DNA of 15,411 nucleotides from Promethearchaeota archaeon (lineage in GTDB: Archaea > Asgardarchaeota > Lokiarchaeia > Sigynarchaeales > SOKP01): assembly GCA_019894875.1 (NCBI GenBank), contig JAGXNR010000066.1, positions 1 through 15,411 of the forward strand. The letters run 5' to 3'. Under the pieces are notes generated by a model. It was not told where the DNA came from, made no database searches, and was given only the letters and a program-made list of their open reading frames with translations. Of this stretch, positions 7,199 to 13,490 are shown one piece after another (position 1 is the stretch's first letter; every line of letters begins with the position of its first letter). Made by a program: the position numbers and the translations under genes.

Positions 7199-8107
7199 TT
7201 ATCTTAACTCTGTAGAATATTGAGTGATGGTCTGCACTAATATTTTTAAAATATCTTCAGTTTCTGGTTTATAATCTTTAAATTTAATTCCCTTAGGTAC
7301 TGAAACACTGATCTTAAAGTGGAGTTTTTGTTTCTTTGTTTTAAATTGATTTTTGAATGTACATGTATATTTCACGATATTCTTCTTCCTTGATATTTGA
7401 GATGAATTAATTATAGGGATTTGGTATCCGAAACATGTTTTAATTTTATAAGAATCTACGTTATTCAGACGTGCTCCTGTAAAATTCATTCCTCGAAATG
7501 AATTAAACCAAATTTCTCTAGAGCCTTCATAGTTGCGATAACTACTATCACTAAATGATCTAGGCGGATTACCTCCTAAACCTCCTCCCATTCCTGCTGG
7601 AAGTGCCCTTTTACTTGATGGTGGTGTAAATCCATAATCAATTGCAACCTGTGATTCCATCCTTACTTCTCCCACTGAACCGTAAACTATTTTACTATAT
7701 CCTAAAGTTTCGGGAATTTTCAGAATACCATGCACAACTATTCTATAATTTGTTAAATAGATTCGTCCATCAACAGAATTATCAGGTATTGATATTTCTC
7801 CGTTAAAGTCTTTTAGAATACTCTCTCCTTCAAAAAGACTGAGTTTTTGGAAGATGTTTCGTTCTATTTCATAAATTTGTTGTTCTGGAAAAAATTCTTT
7901 TATGAGAACATGAATTCTCGGGTAGTAAAAGCACATAAAGTATTCTGGATCATTAAGATATAATCCTTCAATTATATCATCAAAATCTGAAAGAATTATT
8001 GTATTGTTTTTTACGTTTTTCTCTAAGAATTCTCTAAGAATTTCGGGATCATTTTCCTCTATTAATGAGGTTAATTCACTTTTACTATTAGGTTCAATTT
8101 GATTCAT
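7199..8107 (-). CDS. GRAM/PH-like domain protein
   Basis: A 302-residue protein without signal peptide or membrane helix. The N-terminal ~85 residues are helical and acidic. Residues 92-130 read FEGESILKDFNGEI...DGRIYLTNYRIVVHG, the pattern of the first strands of GRAM/PH-like domains (EGE...G.IYLTN.R). The domain seems to continue into VGEVRM and then to be split by a low-complexity insert rich in Gly, Pro and Ser (about 161-190, including GMGGGLGG). Further strands follow: REIWFNSFRG, ISVSVPKGIKF, and a last amphipathic helix. GRAM/PH folds bind phosphoinositides or proteins in eukaryotes; the ligand here is unknown. The gene is divergent from nre. Start is the ATG at 8107 with no clear SD. 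The fold call is by motif only. Confidence 0.55.
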   Translation of the reverse strand: MNQIEPNSKSELTSLIEENDPEILREFLEKNVKNNTIILSDFDDIIEGLYLNDPEYFMCFYYPRIHVLIKEFFPEQQIYEIERNIFQKLSLFEGESILKDFNGEISIPDNSVDGRIYLTNYRIVVHGILKIPETLGYSKIVYGSVGEVRMESQVAIDYGFTPPSSKRALPAGMGGGLGGNPPRSFSDSSYRNYEGSREIWFNSFRGMNFTGARLNNVDSYKIKTCFGYQIPIINSSQISRKKNIVKYTCTFKNQFKTKKQKLHFKISVSVPKGIKFKDYKPETEDILKILVQTITQYSTELR

Positions 8108-8350
8108 ACTGGAGATTTTTTCTTTAATTTTCTATTCAATCTAGGGTAATTAGAATATAAAAAAGTTACTATGAACATTAATCTATATTTGGTTCTAGGT
8201 ATCAACTTGAAATCAAATGGTTCGGAAGATTCATCAGTCGTGGCTATATTTTTTATCAAGTTAGGGTTTTTTTACCAAGGTTTATTGATACAATTATAAT
8301 CAGAGTAGTTTTTTAAAAAACGAATTTATGTATTGTTAATTCTTAAAAAT

Positions 8351-8387
8351 AAATATTAAAAATTTATACTCTTCTTCTCTTTTTATA
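8351..8387 (+). repeat. 37-bp intergenic direct repeat, copy 2
   Basis: Same unit as 7130-7166 with two C/T differences in the pyrimidine tract. This copy lies 53 bases upstream of the nre start, so the two copies bracket the GRAM-like gene. Confidence 0.7.
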
Positions 8388-8410
8388 TTAAGTATATTTA
8401 TTATATTCTA

Positions 8411-8420
8411 GTTATATAAA
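8411..8420 (+). promoter_or_regulatory. TATA box of nre (leaderless-type promoter)
   Basis: GTTATATAAA is centred about 25-26 bases before the TTG start at 8441, the usual archaeal TATA-to-transcription-start distance. The transcript would therefore begin at or next to the start codon, in line with the absence of an SD. Confidence 0.5.
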
Positions 8421-8440
8421 AATATTCAAGAGCAAGCTAA

Positions 8441-9772
8441 TTGGTTAGACCTCAAACAGAAAAGAATATTTGCCTTCGTTGTAAAGGAGGTCGACTCCTT
8501 TGCGGAAAAAAGACATGTCCTATTTTATTAAAGAAATCTGTTTTAAAATCAATGGTTCCTTTCAAGTTTGATACAATACAGAGAAATGTAGAGATCTTTG
8601 GGGCGAGTCCTCCGGGATTTTTTGTAGGACACTTTAGTTATCCTAATGTATATCTAGGACCTTTAGTACCTTATCAGGAATTTGAAACAGGGCTTAATAT
8701 TTCTGATTATCATATTCTTGATGCTCCAGAGTTATGGTTCGGGAAGAAGATGATAGATATTATACGTTATAGAAGCAGTTTAGTAAGAAGCAACTTCAAA
8801 ACAAATGTATTCGTTGGTCGTCAAAATCGAAAAAGTACTCCCTCAATAAAAATCCAAAGGCTTCTAGAAACTTCTCAAGAGTTAGCAATGGCAGCACAAC
8901 CCGTGGATACAGAAACCAAATTATCAAAAATGAATTTACACATGATGATGGATAATCATTCTTTACCCATGGGACCCTCTGGTATGACAGAGAAAATCAC
9001 CATAACAGAAAATACTAAAGTACTCCCTCAGGTAGATTACTGTGTATCAGATATTGACCTAAAGGCATCTGAAGCAGTGTCAGAACACCTCTATTTTAAA
9101 GGAAATGTGCCTGAATCTACAATAAAAAGGATTTTTTCAGCAGGATTACTGGGCGAGGAAAAAAGGCGTAGAATTGTACCTACTCGTTGGACGATAACTG
9201 CTGTTGATGATATAATTTCAAAAGGCTTGATTAAAGAAATAAAAAAATTTCCAGAAATAGATGATTATCAGATTTTTGAAGCCACTTACCTTGACAATCA
9301 TTTCAAGATTCTGCTATTTCCAGGGAAGTTTATGTACGAAATGAATGAAGTATGGGCACCAAATACGCTATGGAATGTTTCCCTTGATGGGAATACCCGA
9401 AATTTAAGACCGCAAATAATGACGGACTTTGAATTTTACGGAGGGAGAAAAAACTATGCAAGTAATATAACCGGTGCCTACTATGCGGCAAGAAAATCTG
9501 TGTGTGAGTATTTATACAAAATAAAAAAACAGGCAAGAGTTTTGATATTTAGAGAAGTATCTGGGGGCTATGTCGTTCCGTTAGGTGTCTGGGTTATAAG
9601 AGAAACTGTAAATAATGCGATGTGGACAAGTACTCCTACCAAATTAGATAATTTTAATGATGCGATAAGCCAGATGGCTGAGGGTTTTATTGTAGAGTTT
9701 AAGCATTGGAAAAAGAGCAGCAAGTTAATTAACCATATTAATACTCAAAGAACTTTAGATCGATTTCTATAA
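8441..9772 (+). CDS. nreA: Archaeal DNA repair protein NreA, with zinc motif and C-terminal PIP box
   Basis: A 443-residue Nre family protein (Archaeal Nre N- and C-terminal domains), complete. The N-terminus has a zinc-type motif C11-x2-C14-x6-C21-x4-C26. Then come the family landmarks SPPGFFVGHFSYPNVYLGPLVP (about 56-77), RIVPTRWTITAVDD (about 243-256) and EFYGGRKNY. The last eight residues QRTLDRFL fit a PCNA-interacting peptide (Q-x2-L-x2-F-L). NreA proteins act in repair of DNA damage in haloarchaea and bind the sliding clamp through this tail. The start must be TTG at 8441: the preceding in-frame codon (8438-8440) is TAA, and any later start would remove the zinc motif. A TATA box sits 25 bases upstream. 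The gene converges on the surface-protein gene. Confidence 0.95.
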   Translation: MVRPQTEKNICLRCKGGRLLCGKKTCPILLKKSVLKSMVPFKFDTIQRNVEIFGASPPGFFVGHFSYPNVYLGPLVPYQEFETGLNISDYHILDAPELWFGKKMIDIIRYRSSLVRSNFKTNVFVGRQNRKSTPSIKIQRLLETSQELAMAAQPVDTETKLSKMNLHMMMDNHSLPMGPSGMTEKITITENTKVLPQVDYCVSDIDLKASEAVSEHLYFKGNVPESTIKRIFSAGLLGEEKRRRIVPTRWTITAVDDIISKGLIKEIKKFPEIDDYQIFEATYLDNHFKILLFPGKFMYEMNEVWAPNTLWNVSLDGNTRNLRPQIMTDFEFYGGRKNYASNITGAYYAARKSVCEYLYKIKKQARVLIFREVSGGYVVPLGVWVIRETVNNAMWTSTPTKLDNFNDAISQMAEGFIVEFKHWKKSSKLINHINTQRTLDRFL

Positions 9773-9808
9773 AATTATAACCAATTGATTCCCATCAAAA
9801 TCAGTTTT

Positions 9809-9823
9809 AAAAAAAAAAAAAAA
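9809..9823 (-). terminator. T-rich terminator of the surface-protein gene (minus strand)
   Basis: A run of 15 A on the plus strand reads as T15 on the minus strand, 20-35 bases past the stop at 9844. Oligo-T tracts are the main intrinsic termination signal in archaea. Confidence 0.55.
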
Positions 9824-9843
9824 TAAAATTTGAAAATTCTTAA

Positions 9844-10905
9844 TTATAATTCTTTAAATCTCAATTTTTTCCTTAGTTTAAGAAATATAAACGAAATACT
9901 AAAAATTGCTATTAAAGAAATTACAGCTATTGGATAACTCGGGATACCACCATCTACTCCTGGAGCAATATATTGGATTGTGATTTGCTTTTGAGTAACT
10001 CCATACATATTTTTTACTTCCATTGTAATATCATAGTTTCCACCTGCGACAGAACCCAGATCGTAATCTATAAGACCTGTTACCGGTGCCCAGGAAGTCC
10101 AACCTGTTCCATTATAAATACGGTATAAATTATCAGTATCAATCAATCCATCGTTATTATTATCTGCATCAGTGATATTTGCTATTAGTTTGATTTCAGT
10201 TGTATTTGTTGTTAATTCTCCACTTTCTGTTGTAAAACTAAAACTCGGTGGTAGTTGAGCTGGTTGTGAATATAACGTTATATTTACCATCCCTACCGGT
10301 AATGATAGAGTATTAACTTCCAATCGAGTTAAAATTCCGTCATCTGTGTAATTTAGTTCATAATAGGCTATATTAGATGTATTCCAAAATGCAATAGAGT
10401 GTATATTTGGATAGACTTGGTGATTCTCAAATTCATAAAATGCTAATGACAGCTCAAAGAAAACAGATAAATTGTTCAAAATGGGTAATGAAACGAAACC
10501 ATTACTTTCCACGGGGATTATAAATGGAATATAGGATAGTGACATAAATCCAAATGTTTCATTCCAAGAACCAAAAGCTACATCAGAGTAACCTGTAATT
10601 TTCTCTCCTGAGGTTAGATTCACCCCCCATAAATCACCCCAAACAGTAGTAGCATTACCTATCAGCGGCATTATAGTCATATTACCTTTTACTATCTCAA
10701 ATAGGTATCCCCACCCGGGAGGAGGTCCTTCCACTATTGGTTCATAAACATAGCATTCAGTAGGATATACTGAAGATCCAGGGATGTTTGTTGTATCCAC
10801 ACCATCATAAATCCATTCTTGAGCTGTTGTTCGTGGAATCAGAAAAGAAGTACATACCAATATGCCAAAAACGTATATGAAAATTACTTTTTTTAGATTT
10901 TTCAT
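9844..10905 (-). CDS. Secreted, C-terminally membrane-anchored surface protein with calcium-loop-like motif
   Basis: A 353-residue protein from the ATG at 10905; a GTG at 10971 would add 22 residues ahead of the signal peptide and is unlikely. Residues 1-29 form a signal peptide (KNLKK then a hydrophobic core, ending TTAQ). The ectodomain is rich in N-x-S/T sequons (for example NMT, NAT, NLT, NET, NTS, NYT, NIT, NGT), as in glycosylated archaeal surface proteins. Residues 218-314 look like an Ig-like beta domain, containing DNNNDGLID (248-256), which fits an EF-hand/dockerin-type calcium loop. The C-terminus is GGIPSYP, a hydrophobic helix (about 325-343) and a basic tail KLRKKLRF, like archaeal CTERM sorting signals. 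Residues 30-215 I do not recognise. It is topologically extracellular; role unknown. Confidence 0.75.
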   Translation of the reverse strand: MKNLKKVIFIYVFGILVCTSFLIPRTTAQEWIYDGVDTTNIPGSSVYPTECYVYEPIVEGPPPGWGYLFEIVKGNMTIMPLIGNATTVWGDLWGVNLTSGEKITGYSDVAFGSWNETFGFMSLSYIPFIIPVESNGFVSLPILNNLSVFFELSLAFYEFENHQVYPNIHSIAFWNTSNIAYYELNYTDDGILTRLEVNTLSLPVGMVNITLYSQPAQLPPSFSFTTESGELTTNTTEIKLIANITDADNNNDGLIDTDNLYRIYNGTGWTSWAPVTGLIDYDLGSVAGGNYDITMEVKNMYGVTQKQITIQYIAPGVDGGIPSYPIAVISLIAIFSISFIFLKLRKKLRFKEL

Positions 10906-10943
10906 GTTCTTGATACCATTGAATTTCTTTTTTTTTTGCCAAA

Positions 10944-10952
10944 AATGTATAA
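10944..10952 (-). promoter_or_regulatory. TATA-like element of the surface-protein gene
   Basis: Read on the minus strand this is TTATACATT, about 43 bases before the ATG at 10905. A transcript would start near 10922 and carry a short leader. It abuts the 30-bp palindrome. Assigned by eye. Confidence 0.35.
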
Positions 10953-10979
10953 CAATTTTGTTAATTAACACAATTGTTA
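10950..10979. promoter_or_regulatory. 30-bp near-perfect palindrome, candidate operator
   Basis: The two 15-base halves pair at 14 of 15 positions around the centre TTAATTAA; the single mismatch is 10958 against 10971. The outer arms read TAACAATT and AATTGTTA. With no loop it is better explained as a dimer-binding DNA site than an RNA hairpin. It lies 45-75 bases upstream of the surface-protein ATG, next to the TATA-like element. Confidence 0.6.
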
Positions 10980-11316
10980 AATAAAACTTATCATGAACTA
11001 GTATTTAAATATTTCTTGAATTTCAAATACGCTTATATAGTTTAAATCTTATCAAGTTCTCTTAATGAAGTGGTAAAAAATTTATATAGAAAAATAAAAG
11101 ATTTTTTGCGGAGAATAGCATTATTTATATTGTTTCCTAGGATATTAACCCAGATAACCTATTAATTGTATTTTGTCTATTGTCATACAATAGTATACAT
11201 ATGATAATTTTTTACAGATATCTTTCTTACGACCATAGTTTTAAGTATTTTTTATTATTGTAAGAAAATAATTGAAATTAATTCACTATAAATAGTATTT
11301 AATTTTATAAATTGTT
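10980..11316. promoter_or_regulatory. Divergent intergenic region, surface protein / membrane protein
   Basis: With the palindrome, about 410 bases separate the two start codons. I see no gene. It contains an inverted repeat CTATTGT-CAT-ACAATAG at 11177-11193 and a TATA box CTATAAAT at 11285-11292 for the downstream gene. Confidence 0.4.
11285..11292 (+). promoter_or_regulatory. TATA box of the membrane-protein gene (leaderless-type promoter)
   Basis: CTATAAAT is centred about 28 bases before the ATG at 11317, and no SD precedes that ATG. This fits a leaderless transcript beginning at or near the start codon. Confidence 0.5.
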
Positions 11317-12291
11317 ATGAGAAGAGGCATTAGATTACTAATAAAATCAATTGTTATTTTTAGTTTCTTTCTTATAATTAGTTTAGTTTTTCTAAATTAT
11401 TTCCAAATTAAACAGTTATATTTTCCAGATTCTCAGGAATTAATATTAAGTAAAGCTAATGTTCTCATTTCTTTAAGTTTTTTTTTTCTAATTCTAATTT
11501 TCATGATAAATATCAGAATTTATCGAAAATTTTTTCTTTTGTTTGTTATCAGTGGTGTTTTAGCATGGAATTTGTTACATTTGCAAAATAATCTTGGTGT
11601 TAAATTATTTCCGGGTATTCTTTTAAACTTATTTGATGCCATCTATTTTTTATCAGTAGCAATGGTCGCACCGGGTATTGTCCTTTTCATCGTTCATTAT
11701 ATTAAGAAAATTTCTGTAAAATTTGAAGGAAACTTTATTGGAAAGTATCACTTGCATGAGAGTTTTTTAGGTCTTATTTTACTAGGTATTAGTATTCCGT
11801 TTTATATTATACGGTTTGCCATGATACAATATGAAATTTTTTGGTTAGATTATAAACTCTATTTAGCTATTATCATGATTTTCTTGTACTTTTTTATCTT
11901 TTTTGGGAGTTTTTTTGCATTCAGAGACTTTCGTGATCTAATCCAACTAAAATTTCTTGAGATTGTAAATAAACCCATTGAAAAGCAGGAATCTACAAAT
12001 ACTGCTTTCAACTCTATTACTAAAGATGATCTTCCCTTCTTTAGAAGCCCAAAATTATATATTTTTCCATTTGGATTGCTACTTACAAGTCTTTCTTTCT
12101 TGATGGTAGTTTACGGGAATGATTTCATACCGAAAGAAATTTTAACTCATGAGTTTATAGTAAATTTAGGTTACCTTCTAAGTTTTATCGCAGGTGGATT
12201 AATTGGGATTGATTGGCTTAGAATTTTTAAAATATTCTATCCTAGTCATTACAAGGATTTACAGCGAAAATTAAATGAAATATCAAGTTAA
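11317..12291 (+). CDS. Polytopic membrane protein of unknown function (about eight TM helices)
   Basis: A 324-residue protein I do not recognise. Hydrophobic stretches suggest membrane helices near residues 8-27, 47-66, 71-88, 107-128, 148-167, 180-202, 247-266 and 281-299. A polar loop of about 45 residues (205-245) separates helices six and seven. The segment GKYHLHESFLG (142-152), just before the fifth helix, has His145, His147 and Glu148 at a membrane boundary and looks like a possible conserved or metal-binding site. Positive residues at the N-terminus (RRGIR) suggest a cytoplasmic start. No SD; a TATA box lies 25-32 bases upstream. It is separated from neighbours by its own promoter and probably is not in an operon. 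No function is proposed. Confidence 0.8.
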   Translation: MRRGIRLLIKSIVIFSFFLIISLVFLNYFQIKQLYFPDSQELILSKANVLISLSFFFLILIFMINIRIYRKFFLLFVISGVLAWNLLHLQNNLGVKLFPGILLNLFDAIYFLSVAMVAPGIVLFIVHYIKKISVKFEGNFIGKYHLHESFLGLILLGISIPFYIIRFAMIQYEIFWLDYKLYLAIIMIFLYFFIFFGSFFAFRDFRDLIQLKFLEIVNKPIEKQESTNTAFNSITKDDLPFFRSPKLYIFPFGLLLTSLSFLMVVYGNDFIPKEILTHEFIVNLGYLLSFIAGGLIGIDWLRIFKIFYPSHYKDLQRKLNEISS

Positions 12292-12321
12292 GTCCAAAAG
12301 TAATGATTCTACAACCATAGG

Positions 12322-12330
12322 TTTATAAAA
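12322..12330 (+). promoter_or_regulatory. TATA-like element of the nitronate monooxygenase-like gene
   Basis: TTTATAAAA would place transcription start near 12352, giving a leader of about 35 bases before the GTG at 12387. Assigned by eye. Confidence 0.4.
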
Positions 12331-12386
12331 TCCAATCATTAAATTTTTTAGAATTACAATGTTTTGAATTATTAAAGTAGTTTAAA

Positions 12387-13289
12387 GTGAGTCAAATGAT
12401 ATGGAAAACACAATTTACTAAATTAACTAAAACTAAATATCCCTTGATAATGGCTGCATTTTGGAGACATGGTATAACTGAATTTGCTGCGTCATTTTCA
12501 AATGCAGGGGGTTTTGGAACCATTGCAGCACTTAATTATGATATTAAAGATTTTAAACATGAGCTCCAAAAAATGGAAGAATTAACAGATAAGCCATTTG
12601 GAGTGAATTTAACAATTGATCGTCCCCGTGGAAGAATAGATGATAATGCAAAAAAAGAGGAATATTTAAGCTATATCGAGGTTGCAATAAATGCGGGAGT
12701 AAAAATATTTACTACCTCTTCCTATCAAGCTCTTTATATAGGTGAAAGAGTTCATGAGGCAGGTTGTTATTGGTTTCCCAAGGTTCCTTTATTGAAACAC
12801 GCAATTTCTGTAGAGAAAGCAGGAGCAGATGCCATCACCCTAATGGGTATGGAATCATCAGGATATAAGAATCCATATCAACATTCAACCCTAGTTAATT
12901 TAACAATGGGAAGAAAAATATTAAAAGTTCCGTTAATCGCTGCAGGTGGGTTAGGAGATGCTCGTGGTTTTCTAGGTGCATTAACTATGGGTGCTGAGGC
13001 GATTTGTTTGGGAACAGCAATTTTGGTAACTGAAGAAAGTCCGCTCTCAAAAGAAAAAAAAGAGAGTTGGGTAAATACTGATATTTTTTCAAAAGATTAT
13101 CATAAACGACTTTATCATCTAAAATTAGGGGGTACTAGTGTTCCCTCTCCCGCTGTAGGGTACAAAAATAAGATAGTTCCTCTAAAAGATCTAATTGAAA
13201 ACATCATGAGCAATGCTGAGAATATACTGAAATCCTTCGGTTTCTCTAAAGATGAGTTTAATACCATGTCTAACGGAAGTTCAAAATAA
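12387..13289 (+). CDS. Nitronate monooxygenase / 2-nitropropane dioxygenase family FMN enzyme
   Basis: A 300-residue TIM-barrel flavoprotein of the NMO family. Visible landmarks are the N-terminal TKYPLIMAAF (16-25), SNAGGFGTIAAL (38-49), DKPFGVNLTI (68-77), the phosphate-binding region IAAGGLGDARGFLGALTMGAEAICLGTAIL (about 184-213, landmarks AAGGLGD and MGAEAICLGT) and the C-terminal GGTSVPSPAVGYK. Length is somewhat short compared with class I NMOs (about 325-350). The usual GxEAGGHxG segment with the catalytic His is here GMESSGYKN (154-162), so Tyr160 replaces His and the substrate may not be a nitronate. Start is GTG at 12387; an in-frame ATG at 12396 would remove three residues and is about equally plausible. 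A hairpin terminator follows, so it is probably monocistronic. Confidence 0.85.
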   Translation: MSQMIWKTQFTKLTKTKYPLIMAAFWRHGITEFAASFSNAGGFGTIAALNYDIKDFKHELQKMEELTDKPFGVNLTIDRPRGRIDDNAKKEEYLSYIEVAINAGVKIFTTSSYQALYIGERVHEAGCYWFPKVPLLKHAISVEKAGADAITLMGMESSGYKNPYQHSTLVNLTMGRKILKVPLIAAGGLGDARGFLGALTMGAEAICLGTAILVTEESPLSKEKKESWVNTDIFSKDYHKRLYHLKLGGTSVPSPAVGYKNKIVPLKDLIENIMSNAENILKSFGFSKDEFNTMSNGSSK

Positions 13290-13343
13290 ATCAAAAAGTA
13301 AATGTGATTATTGAAGAAGTTATCCCAATTTTCTCTTTATATG

Positions 13344-13376
13344 GTTTTAACAGATTAGTTAAAACAAATTTCTTTT
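13344..13376 (+). terminator. Hairpin plus T-tract terminator
   Basis: GTTTTAAC (13344-13351) and GTTAAAAC (13358-13365) form a perfect 8-bp stem with a 6-base loop, followed by a T-rich tract ending CTTTTT. It begins 54 bases after the stop of the NMO-like gene. Confidence 0.5.
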
Positions 13377-13380
13377 TAAA

Positions 13381-13406
13381 TGATTAAAATAATTTAAAAT
13401 TAATCA
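13381..13406. repeat. Inverted repeat upstream of the AOR gene
   Basis: TGATTAA (13381-13387) and TTAATCA (13400-13406) are perfect 7-bp arms separated by 12 A/T bases, 85-110 bases before the AOR start. It is a possible regulator site, but A+T-rich arms of this length can arise by chance. Confidence 0.3.
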
Positions 13407-13490
13407 AGTAAATCATTGATTCTTATTCTTTACATTTTTGTAAAATTGAGAAAAAATACGATTTACCTACAAAAAAAGGTTTAAATTTAA

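Larger units (their letters stand above)
8108..8440. promoter_or_regulatory. Divergent intergenic region between GRAM-like gene and nre
   Basis: These 333 bases show no gene. Contents are a perfect 14-bp palindrome at 8308-8321 (GTTTTTTAAAAAAC), copy 2 of the 37-bp repeat at 8351-8387, and the nre TATA box at 8411-8420. The palindrome is nearly all A/T, so its significance is uncertain. Confidence 0.45.

Noticed and set aside
9330..9536. 68-codon minus-strand open frame inside nreA
   Set aside because: It is antisense to a confidently identified gene, and its composition (His, Ser, Phe-rich) is typical of a shadow frame.
10906..10971. GTG start extending the surface protein by 22 residues
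   Set aside because: It would put a basic stretch ahead of a well-formed signal peptide, and the GTG lies inside the 30-bp palindrome.
11177..11193. CTATTGT-CAT-ACAATAG inverted repeat as an operator
   Set aside because: Seven-bp arms in A/T-rich DNA are expected by chance, and it is about 125 bases from the nearest start; noted only inside the intergenic entry.
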